A stretch of 64,000 nucleotides of DNA from the NCBI GenBank assembly GCA_024228935.1, contig JAAESX010000037.1:81375-145374 (forward strand), read 5' to 3'. Shown piece by piece: positions 1 to 20,111 of this stretch. The notes beneath the pieces are model-generated. The model saw nothing but the letters and a program-made list of their open reading frames with translations. It ran no database searches and was not told the DNA's origin. Source of the stretch: Pseudomonadota bacterium (lineage in GTDB: Bacteria > Myxococcota_A > UBA796 > CAJQPC01). Both the position numbers and the translations under genes were made by a program. Position 1 is the stretch's first letter, and each line of letters begins with the position of its first letter.

Positions 1-99
1 GAAGATCGCGCTGGTCGTGCCCCATCCGTCCAGTTCCTCGGCCAGCGCGACGGCCGACGCGACGAACGCCACGTCGTTGTCGGGGAAGCCCGAGAACAT
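1..99 (-). CDS. Partial CDS running off the left edge (MFSGFPDNDVAFVASAVALAEELDGWGTTSAIF...)
   Basis: Open minus-strand frame from ATG at 97-99 to the window edge, following a small lipoprotein gene in the same orientation. Confidence 0.4.
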   Translation of the reverse strand, partial: MFSGFPDNDVAFVASAVALAEELDGWGTTSAIF

Positions 100-114
100 C
101 CGCGCGTCGCTCGG

Positions 115-204
115 TCAGGGGGCGTCCCAGAAGGCGCCATCGTGGTCGAGCTTCAGGCCCGGCTGGTCGACCGGCCCCGCGCACGCGACGACCCAGGCGA
201 TCAC
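115..204 (-). CDS. 29-aa micro-lipoprotein (MIAWVVACAGPVDQPGLKLDHDGAFWDAP)
   Basis: GTG start overlaps the TGA of the upstream gene (GTGA). Lipobox-like VVAC at residues 5-8. Stop at 115-117. Confidence 0.45.
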   Translation of the reverse strand: MIAWVVACAGPVDQPGLKLDHDGAFWDAP

Positions 205-614
205 TCGGGCTCCACCGGGGGCCTCGGGCGGAGAAGGGACACCATCAGCACCAGGCTTCCGCCGATGCCCCAGCCGAGCAGGCCGACTGCGTCGAAGGCC
301 GCTTCGGAGCCGCCGCTGGACATCGAGAGATCGGGCAAGACGCCATTCGTCGCGAGCGCCCAGACGTTCACGGGGATGGCGACCACGAGCATCACCTGCA
401 GGAACCGGTACGTGGTCATCGAGCGCCGGCGCACCAGGTCGACGTAGCCGTCCATCAGCGGGAACAGCAGCAGGCTGGCGGCGGCGCCGACGGCCACCCC
501 GAGCGCCAGGCTGTGCTGGGCCACGAAGAAGCTGAGCCCAGCCAGGCCCATGGCCCCGAGTGTGGGGAGCGCGGTCCGGAGCACGAGCTTGGACAGGTCG
601 GTGAAGCTGGTCAC
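201..614 (-). CDS. Small integral membrane protein, hypothetical
   Basis: Several hydrophobic segments (LPTLGAMGLAGLSFFVAQ, ALGVAVGAAASLLLFPL, FLQVMLVVAIPVNVWAL, GLLGWGIGGSLVLMVSL). GTG start at 612-614. Upstream part of the 721-aa ORF is antisense to real genes. Confidence 0.6.
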   Translation of the reverse strand: MTSFTDLSKLVLRTALPTLGAMGLAGLSFFVAQHSLALGVAVGAAASLLLFPLMDGYVDLVRRRSMTTYRFLQVMLVVAIPVNVWALATNGVLPDLSMSSGGSEAAFDAVGLLGWGIGGSLVLMVSLLRPRPPVEPE

Positions 615-662
615 GCGGGCATCATGCCGCGACGTTCGCTGGGAGGCTGCTACGGTCCGCGC

Positions 663-1457
663 ATGATGCTCCTCCTCTCGCTCGCCTGCACCGATCCCGA
701 GGCCATCGCGGTCGCCGCCTGCCAGGCCGTCCCGACGGTCTCTCCCGACGCGGCCTCGGTCGCGCTGTTGACCCCGCTCATCACCGCGAAGGACCTCGCC
801 GCGGTCACGGGCGCCGAGCCCACCGCGGGCCAGGCAGCCGTCGGGGACCTGAGCCCGCTGCGGGCCGGGACGACCTGCACGGTCGAGTCGGTCGAGGGTG
901 CGGGCTCCGGTGCCTGGGCCGTCGCGCTCAAGCGGAGCGCGCCGTCGGTCGGTTCGGACGGAGCGCTCGGAGCCGCCGTGGACACCGAGTTCACCTGGCA
1001 GGTCACGGACGCCGAGGGTGGCCGGGCGGCACCGGGCCTCGTCGCCGCTGCGGCGATGCGCAAGTCCATCGCCGAGGCGCGTGCCGAAGGGGACGTCCGA
1101 CGGGCTGCCGCGACCACCCGGACGCTGGCGAAGAGCTTCCCGGATCCGACACTGACCGTCGACGTCGCGCTGGCCGAGGCCGAGCTCGAGCGGGACGACT
1201 ACCGCGACCAGCTGACAGCAGCGTTCGACGGGGCCGACGACACCAACGTCCAGGGGCACGTCGAGAACGCTGGAGACCGCGCCCTGACCGGGGTCGTCGT
1301 GACCGCGACGTTCCAGGTTTCGGGCAGTCCGGTGGACTCGGTCCAGGCGGTCGGAGACCTCCCGGCCGGCGGGTCCGTGCCCTTCGAGATCCCGATCACG
1401 GCGGGTGCCGAGGGGAGCGTGAAGTTCACCGCGTCGGACTTCGTTTTCGCGGACTGA
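663..1457 (+). CDS. Lipoprotein with C-terminal FxLYD-like domain
   Basis: MMLLLSLAC lipobox. C-terminus NVQGHVENAGDRALTGVVVTATFQ...GDLPAGGSVPFEIPI resembles FxLYD domains. Confidence 0.65.
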   Translation: MMLLLSLACTDPEAIAVAACQAVPTVSPDAASVALLTPLITAKDLAAVTGAEPTAGQAAVGDLSPLRAGTTCTVESVEGAGSGAWAVALKRSAPSVGSDGALGAAVDTEFTWQVTDAEGGRAAPGLVAAAAMRKSIAEARAEGDVRRAAATTRTLAKSFPDPTLTVDVALAEAELERDDYRDQLTAAFDGADDTNVQGHVENAGDRALTGVVVTATFQVSGSPVDSVQAVGDLPAGGSVPFEIPITAGAEGSVKFTASDFVFAD

Positions 1458-1559
1458 CGAGGCGGTTATTGGGCGGGCTTTCCAGGCGCGCCCATCACGA
1501 CTCCGACACCAGACACCGCCGTCCAGAAGCTCGACTACCGGTGGTGGACGTTCGCGACG

Positions 1560-2702
1560 GTGATCGGGGTGTTCATCCGGTACGTCCTGATGCGGCTGAA
1601 GATCCGCACGCAGACGGCCCCGCCTGCGACCGGCGCGGTGCTGTTCCTGGGCAACCACACGACGTTCTCGGACCCCATGGTGATGGCGCTCGCGGCCAGC
1701 CGCCCGGTCCACTTCATGGCGTCCGAGCAGCTGTTCCGGAACGAGAAGTCCGGCAAGTGGGTCCGTCGTCTCCACGCCTTTCCGAAGGCGAAGTACGCCC
1801 GGGACAAGGAGGCCATCGGCAAGGTGGTCGAGCACAACCAGGCCGGCCGGGCGCTGGGCCTGTTCCCCGAGGGCAACCGCAGCTGGGATGGCCGTTCGCT
1901 GCCCGTGCGACCGGGTCTGGGTTGGCTCATCAAGAAGATCGAGGGCCCCATCATCTTCGTCCGGAACGAGACGGGGTGGATGCTCCATCCCCGCTGGGCC
2001 CGCTACCCCCGGTGGGTGCCCATGAAGGTCGAGATCAGCGAGCCGGTGACCTACCCGGCGGACTGGACCACAGCGCAGATCGAGGCCGATGTCACCGAGA
2101 AGATCGCCATCGACTCCGCTTCGGTCGAGCTCGACGGCTTCTGCTGGGGCTACAAGCTGGCGCACGGCCTGCCCATGTACCTGTGGGCCTGTCCGACCTG
2201 CTTCGCGATGGACACGCTTCGGGTCGACCCGGCCGATGACGACGGGATCGACTGCCCGGGCTGCGGCTCGGCCTGGAAGCTGGACGTGCGCGGCCACCTG
2301 ACGACGGTCCGCGCGGACGCCAAGGCACAGACCATCGCCCAGGCCTACGACGTCATCACCGAGCACTTCGGCGAGCTGCCGACGGTCGACGCCGACCGGT
2401 TCGTCGACACCGGCATCGCGCTGGACGACTCTCGGCTCGAGGTCTCGTCCGTGGTCGACGGTGAGCTGACGGCCATCGTGGCCGGCTCGGCGACGCTCTC
2501 AAGCGCCTCGCTGAAGGTCGGCGACTGGGAGCTCCCCCTGAAGTCCATGAAGGCGGTGTCGATCGAGCTGGGCAACGTGCTCCAGGTCCGCACCGCCGAC
2601 GAGCTGCTCCAGCTCGACACGAACAGCCCGCTCAAGTGGCGACACTTCCTTGCTGCGCACCACGCTGCCAGCTCCCCTCGTCGACGAGGACGCCGCCGCT
2701 GA
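1560..2702 (+). CDS. PlsC-like 1-acylglycerol-phosphate acyltransferase family protein with internal zinc ribbon and C-terminal extension
   Basis: NHTTFSD (HX4D-type), LFPEGNRS motif, then CPTC...CPGC zinc ribbon. The start may lie further upstream. Confidence 0.75.
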   Translation: MIGVFIRYVLMRLKIRTQTAPPATGAVLFLGNHTTFSDPMVMALAASRPVHFMASEQLFRNEKSGKWVRRLHAFPKAKYARDKEAIGKVVEHNQAGRALGLFPEGNRSWDGRSLPVRPGLGWLIKKIEGPIIFVRNETGWMLHPRWARYPRWVPMKVEISEPVTYPADWTTAQIEADVTEKIAIDSASVELDGFCWGYKLAHGLPMYLWACPTCFAMDTLRVDPADDDGIDCPGCGSAWKLDVRGHLTTVRADAKAQTIAQAYDVITEHFGELPTVDADRFVDTGIALDDSRLEVSSVVDGELTAIVAGSATLSSASLKVGDWELPLKSMKAVSIELGNVLQVRTADELLQLDTNSPLKWRHFLAAHHAASSPRRRGRRR

Positions 2703-2723
2703 GCGCGCCCGTCAGGAGACACG

Positions 2724-14051
<11,328 letters not shown>

Positions 14052-14076
14052 GGCTGGGTTCTCGGGTCGGCTCCTG

Positions 14077-14132
14077 CGAGTCGTGGCTTGCGCGAGTCGT
14101 GGCTTGCGCGAGTCGTGGCTTGCGCGAGTCGT
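14077..14132. repeat. 16-bp tandem repeat (gcgagtcgtggcttgc), about 3.5 copies
   Basis: Read directly: gcgagtcgtggcttgc repeated after the PKS stop codon. Confidence 0.85.
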
Positions 14133-14133
14133 G

Positions 14134-14250
14134 GTGAGAAGGCGAGTTCTGGTCGTCTTGAGGGTCTCAACTCGCTTCGTGACGGTGAGAAGGGGAGTTC
14201 TGGGCCTCCTGGGGGTCTCAAGTCGCATTGTGGCGGTGAGGACGTCGCTG
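14134..14250. repeat. 51-bp period tandem repeat (family copy 1)
   Basis: gtgagaagg-gagttctgg...gggtctcaa-tcgc-t-gtg-cg; unit starts at 14134, 14185 and 14236, exactly 51 bp apart. Confidence 0.85.
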
Positions 14251-14264
14251 CGCCGTTGGGTGCG

Positions 14265-14482
14265 AACTGCGCAGATCCGGCAGTCCAGCGTCGAACAGGC
14301 GCTGATCCGAGCCGAACTGCGCGATTTCGGCAGTTGGGTGCGAACTGCGCGATTCTGGCAGTTGGGTGCGAACTGCGCAGAGCCGGCAGTCCAGCGTCGA
14401 TCAGGCGCTGATCCGAGCCGAACTGCGCGATTTCGGCAGTTGGGTGCGAACTGCGCGATTCCGGCAGTTGGGTGCGAACTGC
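14265..14482. repeat. 106-bp direct duplication built from about 28-bp hairpin subunits
   Basis: cagtccagcgtcga-caggcgctgatccgagccgaactgcgcgatttcggcagttggg at 14281 and 14387. Subunit ttgggtgcgaactgcgcgattctggcag contains the inverted repeat AACTGC...GCAGTT. Confidence 0.85.
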
Positions 14483-14553
14483 ACCACTGGCACACCTTGC
14501 AGCGGCCATCCCCCACACAGCCCGTTACATCGCCGAGTTCCCGAGGTTCCACC

Positions 14554-16410
14554 ATGCAGATCCTGCTGTTCGTCGCGCTGTTCCTGTCGTCCGCCTGGGC
14601 GCAGGACCCGGCGCCTGAAGCCCCCGCTGTCGAGGCGGCCGTCGAGGCCGCCGAAGCTGCCCCCGAGGCCACTCCCGAGGCCACTCCCGAGGTCGAGGCC
14701 CCCGCCGCGGCGCCCGTCGAGACGCTCGAGGCCGTCGCGCTGATCCCTGAGCCCCCGCCCGTCGCGCCCGTCGCGACCGGTGCCGATGCCGTCGACGCCG
14801 AGCTGGCCGACGGTGAGCTGGCAGACGGCGAGGTCCCCGAGGCCGACATGTGGGACCTGCTCCTGTCCGGCGGCTTCGCCGGCTTCTGGGAGGCCATCAA
14901 GCCCATCTTCCTGGGCCTGGGCTACTTCCTGCTGGGTTGGATGGCCGCCAAGGTCATCAGCTTCCTGGTCTTCAAGGGTCTGACCAAGACCGAGATCGAC
15001 GACTGGATCGCGGACAAGCTGGGCCTCGGACCCATGCTCGAAGGCGCCGAGCCGAACAAGCTCGAAAAGGTCATCAGCCAGATCGTCTTCTGGACGCTGG
15101 GCCTTTTCGTCTCGGTCATCGCGCTCGAGAAGGCGGGCTTCAGCCAGGCCGCCGCGCCCATCCAGAACTTCCTCGAGGCCGTGACCGGCGCTCTTCCCTA
15201 CGTCGGGAAGGCCGCGCTCATCATGGTCGTGACCTTCGTCGCTGGAACGGTCCTGAAGACCATCGTCCGCACCGTGCTGGACAAGGCCGGTGTCGACAAG
15301 CGCTTCGCCGAGCTGTCGCAGGCCGAGGACGATGCGCCCGAAGAGGCCACCGAGGCTCCCGATCTGGCGTTCAGCGAGAACGCCGGCCGCACCGTCTTCT
15401 GGCTCGTGATGCTGCTGGGCCTCGCGTCCGCCGCTGACGCCCTGAACATCGGCCCCATCGCCGAGTCCATGCGCGGCGCCATCGAGACCGTCGTCGGGTT
15501 CCTGCCCCACCTGGGTGTGAGCATCGTCATCCTGGTCGGTGGCTACGTCCTGGGCCGCATCGCCCGCGCCGTCGTCATGAACGTCCTGAAGACGGCGGGC
15601 TTCGACAAGCTCATCGCCCGCATCAAGATGGACGCGCTGTTCGGCGAGCGGAAGGCGAGCGGGGTCATGGGCCTGCTCGTGAACCTGTTCGTGATGCTCC
15701 AGGCGCTCATCGCCGCGCTGAACGAGGTCGGCCTCGAGACGCTCGCCGGTCCGCTGACCGAGATGATGGGCCGCTTCTGGACGCTCCTGCCCGAGCTGGC
15801 CGTCAGCGGCTTCCTGCTCGCGGTCGGTGTGCTCGCCGGTCGAGTCCTGCGTGGCGTCGTCACCAAGGTCCTGGCCACGGCCGGCTTCGACAAGCTGATG
15901 GAAGGCATCGGCTTCGGCAAGCTGTCCGAGAAGGAGGAGTACGACACGCCGTCCAAGGTCGTGGGTGTCTTCATCCAGGTCGGCATCATCCTGATGGCGA
16001 CGGCCCAGGTCCTGGAGAACCTGGCCCTCGACACGTGGGCTGCCTACCTGAACGAGCTGATGTCCTACGGCATCAAGAACGTCGCGGTCAGCGCGGTCAT
16101 CCTGTGCATCGGCTTCGCGGTCGCCAACGCGGTGCGGGCGCTCATCGCCTCGCGCACGGACGCCGACGCGGACATGCAGAAGGGCCTGTCCACGGTCGCG
16201 TACTACGGCGTGCTCGTCCTGGCGGCGACGGCTGCGGTGCGGCACCTCGACGTCGCCGAGGACTTCGTCCTGATGACGTTCGCGCTGCTGTTCGGCTCGC
16301 TGTGTCTCGCGACGGCGCTGGCGTTCGGGCTCGGTGCCCGGGACGTGGCCGGTGAGATCGTGCGCAAGCAGTACGACCGCGCCAAGGACCACATCGATCC
16401 CGTCGAGTGA
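14554..16410 (+). CDS. Multi-pass membrane protein with repeated conserved TM-helix (PF05552/CmpX-like, MscS-related) units
   Basis: Signal peptide MQILLFVALFLSSAWAQ, acidic/Pro-rich linker, then repeated GRIARAVVMNVLKTAGFDKLI / GRVLRGVVTKVLATAGFDKLM units. Confidence 0.7.
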   Translation: MQILLFVALFLSSAWAQDPAPEAPAVEAAVEAAEAAPEATPEATPEVEAPAAAPVETLEAVALIPEPPPVAPVATGADAVDAELADGELADGEVPEADMWDLLLSGGFAGFWEAIKPIFLGLGYFLLGWMAAKVISFLVFKGLTKTEIDDWIADKLGLGPMLEGAEPNKLEKVISQIVFWTLGLFVSVIALEKAGFSQAAAPIQNFLEAVTGALPYVGKAALIMVVTFVAGTVLKTIVRTVLDKAGVDKRFAELSQAEDDAPEEATEAPDLAFSENAGRTVFWLVMLLGLASAADALNIGPIAESMRGAIETVVGFLPHLGVSIVILVGGYVLGRIARAVVMNVLKTAGFDKLIARIKMDALFGERKASGVMGLLVNLFVMLQALIAALNEVGLETLAGPLTEMMGRFWTLLPELAVSGFLLAVGVLAGRVLRGVVTKVLATAGFDKLMEGIGFGKLSEKEEYDTPSKVVGVFIQVGIILMATAQVLENLALDTWAAYLNELMSYGIKNVAVSAVILCIGFAVANAVRALIASRTDADADMQKGLSTVAYYGVLVLAATAAVRHLDVAEDFVLMTFALLFGSLCLATALAFGLGARDVAGEIVRKQYDRAKDHIDPVE

Positions 16411-16703
16411 TTCGTAGCTTTCTCCTGACGTGGGCCGTTGCTGCGGTCCTCGTCGGAGCCACCGCGTTGCTGGGGATCGCGCTCGCGGGCCCCAGCATCT
16501 CGGACGGCGAGCTGGCCGTCATGCTCCTCGTCCCGCTTCACGGCGGGACCTGGTTCGGCTCGACGCTCGTCTACGCGATCCGCATCCGCGACCTGCCGGC
16601 AGAGACCGCCAGGAAGGCGGTCGCCATCGCGTTGCACCTGGTCGGCAGCACGCTGTTCTCGGCCATGGGCGTGATCGCGCTGTTGATCGTGTTCAACCGG
16701 TAG
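16407..16703 (+). CDS. Small membrane protein, hypothetical
   Basis: GTGA overlap with the preceding stop; three hydrophobic segments. Confidence 0.6.
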   Translation: MIRSFLLTWAVAAVLVGATALLGIALAGPSISDGELAVMLLVPLHGGTWFGSTLVYAIRIRDLPAETARKAVAIALHLVGSTLFSAMGVIALLIVFNR

Positions 16704-17175
16704 TCTCGGTCCGCATGCGGTCCTCGCACGGCGTCACGTGCGTCGTGCATGACGCGCACGAGCTGGCCTCGCACTCGGGCCGATGCTGGGTCCGTAGCGT
16801 CACGACGGGCACGTCCGCGCGGCGGATCACGTACTCGCTGACCGACCCGAGCAGAAGCCGCCGTGCGCCGGTCCGGCCGTGGGTGCCGATCACGACCATC
16901 TCGGCGTCGCCGACGGCGTCGAGGATCGTGGGGCTCGGGCCTCCATGCCGCGTCTCCACCTGGGTGGGCACGGTGGTGCGGCGGGACAGGTCGCGCAGCA
17001 GGTCGTCGGACTCGGCGTCGAGCCGCTCCTGGGCGTCGGGGCCGCTGCCGCCTGGGGGCTGAGTGATGTGGAGGAGGCGGAGCTCCGTGCCCAGGCGTCG
17101 AGCCAGCTCGTCTGCGCGGTCGACCAGGCCGCGGCTGCAGTCCGAGAAGTCGACGGGAACGAGGATATGGGTCAT
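16693..17175 (-). CDS. Universal stress protein (UspA family) with Cys-rich C-terminal tail
   Basis: MTHILVPVDFSDCSRG... VVIGTHGRTGARRLLLGSVSEYVIRRADVPVVTLR. Tail CEASSCASCTTHVTPC. Confidence 0.9.
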   Translation of the reverse strand: MTHILVPVDFSDCSRGLVDRADELARRLGTELRLLHITQPPGGSGPDAQERLDAESDDLLRDLSRRTTVPTQVETRHGGPSPTILDAVGDAEMVVIGTHGRTGARRLLLGSVSEYVIRRADVPVVTLRTQHRPECEASSCASCTTHVTPCEDRMRTETTG

Positions 17176-17200
17176 GAGTTCTCCTGTTGAGATGGGGAGT

Positions 17201-17226
17201 CTTCAGCTACTGAAGGTGTGTCACAC
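17201..17226. promoter_or_regulatory. Two adjacent perfect inverted repeats in a divergent promoter
   Basis: CTTCAG-CTA-CTGAAG (17201-17215) directly followed by GTGTG-T-CACAC (17216-17226), between divergent uspA-like and rhodanese genes. Confidence 0.5.
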
Positions 17227-17262
17227 TTTTGGGGGGCGAAGGCCCTTGTCGTGGGAGGCGAC

Positions 17263-17760
17263 ATGCAGACGCGAGCCGTGAGAGACCTGTTCCACGAGCT
17301 GGGCAAGGTCACCATCGTCGACGTTCGGACCCCGTTCGAGTACGCCGGCGGCCACATCACCGGGGCGATCAACATGCCGCCCGGGGCGCTTCGTCCGGAC
17401 GAACTGACTGGCGAGGTCTGGGTGGTCTGCCGGTCGGGAGCGCGGTCGACGCGGGCTGCCGAGCAGCTCGAGGAGGCGGGCGTGTCCGTCACCAACGTCA
17501 TGGGCGGCATGCTCGCCTGGCGGGCCGAGGGGCACCCGGTCGAGGGCGGCGTCAGCCCACGGCTTCTGCTGTGGCCACTGGTCGCTTCGCTGACGCTCGG
17601 CCTCGCGCCGTTCACGCCCGAGCCGCACATCGTGGGCAAGCTGAAGTGGATCGCCGGGGGCGCCCACGGGATGGGGCTGATGGACTGGGGCGATCTCCTG
17701 ATGCACGGGGCTCCGTTCGTGTGGCTGGGCTGGGCGCTGGTCAGACTCCTGCGGCGCTGA
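17263..17760 (+). CDS. Rhodanese-like sulfurtransferase with C-terminal membrane segments
   Basis: VDVRTPFEYAGGHITGAINMP, active-site loop VCRSGARST; two hydrophobic C-terminal stretches. Confidence 0.85.
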   Translation: MQTRAVRDLFHELGKVTIVDVRTPFEYAGGHITGAINMPPGALRPDELTGEVWVVCRSGARSTRAAEQLEEAGVSVTNVMGGMLAWRAEGHPVEGGVSPRLLLWPLVASLTLGLAPFTPEPHIVGKLKWIAGGAHGMGLMDWGDLLMHGAPFVWLGWALVRLLRR

Positions 17761-18283
17761 GCTCCTCGCGCAGCTTCTTGCGAGCGCGTGACAGTCGGGT
17801 CCGCACTGCGCCGTGGGTCATCCCGACGCGCTCGGCGACCTCGTTGGCCTTCCAGCCCTCGACGTCGGCGAGGATGATCAGCGATCGGTCCCGGGCGTCC
17901 AGCGACTCCATCGCGGCAACCAGGTGCTCGGCGAGCTCCAGCCGGTTGGCCTCGAGCTCCGGGCTCCCCTCGGCCAGCGGCTCAGTCTCGCGGTCGTGCC
18001 ATCCGGGGTCGTTCTTCCGACCTCGCCGCATCCGCCCACAGGCCGTCACGACCATGCGGGAGAGCCACGAATCGATGCGGCCATCCCCTCGAAACTGTTC
18101 GAGGTTCGTCGCGGCCGACAGCAGCGCGTCCTGGACGGCGTCCTCGGCGTCGACCTCGTCCCGGCAGGACCGGCGAGCGACGCTCATGAGCCGGTCGCCG
18201 AAGCAACGCGTCATGCGGTCGATGGCGGCGAGGTCTCCTCGGTTCGCGAGGACGGCCAGCTCATCGGGGTCGCACAGGTCCAC
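17741..18283 (-). CDS. RNA polymerase sigma factor, sigma-70/ECF-like
   Basis: DEVDAEDAVQDALLSA (region 2) and WKANEVAERVGMTHGAVRTRLSRARKKLREEL (region 4). Confidence 0.9.
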   Translation of the reverse strand: MDLCDPDELAVLANRGDLAAIDRMTRCFGDRLMSVARRSCRDEVDAEDAVQDALLSAATNLEQFRGDGRIDSWLSRMVVTACGRMRRGRKNDPGWHDRETEPLAEGSPELEANRLELAEHLVAAMESLDARDRSLIILADVEGWKANEVAERVGMTHGAVRTRLSRARKKLREELSAAGV

Positions 18284-18300
18284 GAACCCTCTCTATCCGG

Positions 18301-19053
18301 TCAGTCGAGGACGCTGCGCGGGTCGTGCACCGCGTCGAAGCTCTGGGCTGCGATGCAGGGGTCCAACGCATCCGAGGTCCCGAGCTCCCAGTGCAGGTGT
18401 CGGGTGTCGCTTCGGCCCGAGTTGCCCATCTCGCCGAGGTCGTCGTCGCGCGCCACGACGTCGCCGACCTGGACCCCGATCTCGTCCATGTGGGCGTAGC
18501 GCGTGTGGATCTGGTTGCCGTGGTCGAGCACCACGTGGTTGCCCCAGCCGGCGCCGCACTCGCGCGAGAGCTGGTTGCTTCCGAACAGCGTGCTCTGCGG
18601 GCAGCCGAGGCGGACGTAGGCGACGGTGCCGTCCGCAGCGGCGACGACGGGGACGACGTGCTCGTCGGTGTCCTCGTGGATCAGGTCGAGGCCCTCATGG
18701 CTCGCGGCCTGCCCTGGCGTGCCCGAGAACTCGGCGGTCGAGGTGTACCCCGACGGCAGCTGCCAGGTCATGGACGCCGAGCCGCCCGGCCGGCCACCCG
18801 CCGCGGTCTGGATCGGCGCCGACTCCTCCTCCTCCGAGGTGTAGTCAGGGCAGGGGACGTCCGTGTCCGCGTCCGTGTCCGCGTCGCTGTCCGCGTCGCT
18901 GTCGGCATCGCTGTCCGCGTCCGTGTCCGAGTCGCTGTCAGCGTCGGTGTCCGTGTCCGACTCGACGGCCGAGTCCAAGGTCTGTTGGGGCCCCGGCGGG
19001 TTCCGGGCGTCCTGGGGCAGCCGGTCGATGCAAGCGAGGGCGAGGAGCAACAT
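18301..19053 (-). CDS. M23-family peptidase lipoprotein with Ser/Asp/Thr-rich repeat linker
   Basis: MLLLALAC lipobox; (D-S/T-D-A)n linker; M23-like HEGLDLI...VVLDHGNQIHTRYAHM...HLHWEL. Confidence 0.85.
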   Translation of the reverse strand: MLLLALACIDRLPQDARNPPGPQQTLDSAVESDTDTDADSDSDTDADSDADSDADSDADTDADTDVPCPDYTSEEEESAPIQTAAGGRPGGSASMTWQLPSGYTSTAEFSGTPGQAASHEGLDLIHEDTDEHVVPVVAAADGTVAYVRLGCPQSTLFGSNQLSRECGAGWGNHVVLDHGNQIHTRYAHMDEIGVQVGDVVARDDDLGEMGNSGRSDTRHLHWELGTSDALDPCIAAQSFDAVHDPRSVLD

Positions 19054-19085
19054 GCGCGCCCTCTATCTCGCCGGGTCCGAGGCGC

Positions 19086-20111
19086 TCAGCGGCCGGCGAG
19101 CTTCCCCATCGAGTAGCCGCGCGAGTAGCCCTTCTCCTCGGCGGCCTTCTTCTCCTTCTTCAGGCGAGCGCGCGCTCCGAGCTCCCATCCGGCCTTGAGC
19201 CCGTCGACCCGGGCCTGCCGGAGCGAAGCGTCGCCCTTCGTCGCGGCCGTGACGAGCGCATTCACGTCCACGCGGAGCGTCTCCCCGGTCTTCGTCGCGT
19301 TGTCCCGCGCCTGTCGGTAGGCGGCGAGCACCGGCAACAGCCCCGCGCCATCGAGCTCGGTGTGGGCAGCCTCGCTGCAGGAGAAGCAGGTCTTCGCGGC
19401 CTCGTACCGGCGCTCGCGGATCATGTTCGCCGTCACCGCCTCGCGCCCGAAGTGGTCGTTGCAGAACCCACCCTTGCAGCCCGGACAGCTGTTGCTGCTC
19501 GCGAAGATGCCCTTGAGCGACTTGCCGCAGCCGGGGTGCAGACAGTTCTCGGAGGCGACCCGCTGTTCCTGGCTCATCTCCGGCGGCGTCCGAGCGTCCC
19601 ACTCCTTCGCCGAGATCCAGAAGCGCACCTTGTTCAGCAGCTTGCCCCACAGCTCGGCGTCCGGTGTCGCCACGCTCAGGATCTCGGCCGTGCCGGTGAC
19701 CCGCGTGTCGTCGCCGCGGGTCGGCTTCGGGTTCGCGGTCGTCGGGATGAACGCTCGGCTGGCCTCGAGCTTCAGCACCTCGCCGTCGCTCTTCGCCGTC
19801 GTGATGGCGTCCAACGGGACCACCGCTTTCAGCGCGACGTCCTGGCCGTCCTTCAGCCCGACAGCGATCAGGTAGCAGCGCGTCAGGGCCAGGAACCCGT
19901 CGCCGTCCATGAACATCATCTTCTTGTCGTTGTAGGCGACGAGCGGATCGGCCAGGTCCGACTGGAGGATCGACAGCTCCTTGAGCGCCTCGGTCGTGAG
20001 GCACCGCATCCGCTTGGTCCAGCCCTCGTCGGTGAACGAGAAGAAGGTGCGATCACCGGTCTCGCGGGTGGCCTTGTCGAAGGCCTCGCGGATGAGCTTT
20101 TCAGGGTCCAT
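19086..20111 (-). CDS. Hypothetical protein with Cys-rich zinc-finger-like region
   Basis: CLHPGCGKSLKGIFASSNSCPGCKGGFCNDHF; overlaps the next gene by 11 bp. Confidence 0.65.
   Translation of the reverse strand: MDPEKLIREAFDKATRETGDRTFFSFTDEGWTKRMRCLTTEALKELSILQSDLADPLVAYNDKKMMFMDGDGFLALTRCYLIAVGLKDGQDVALKAVVPLDAITTAKSDGEVLKLEASRAFIPTTANPKPTRGDDTRVTGTAEILSVATPDAELWGKLLNKVRFWISAKEWDARTPPEMSQEQRVASENCLHPGCGKSLKGIFASSNSCPGCKGGFCNDHFGREAVTANMIRERRYEAAKTCFSCSEAAHTELDGAGLLPVLAAYRQARDNATKTGETLRVDVNALVTAATKGDASLRQARVDGLKAGWELGARARLKKEKKAAEEKGYSRGYSMGKLAGR

Noticed and set aside
14083-14553. Plus-strand ORF 14083-16410 read as extending the channel protein upstream through the repeats
   Set aside because: The upstream part is translated tandem repeat; the ATG at 14554 starts a clear signal peptide.
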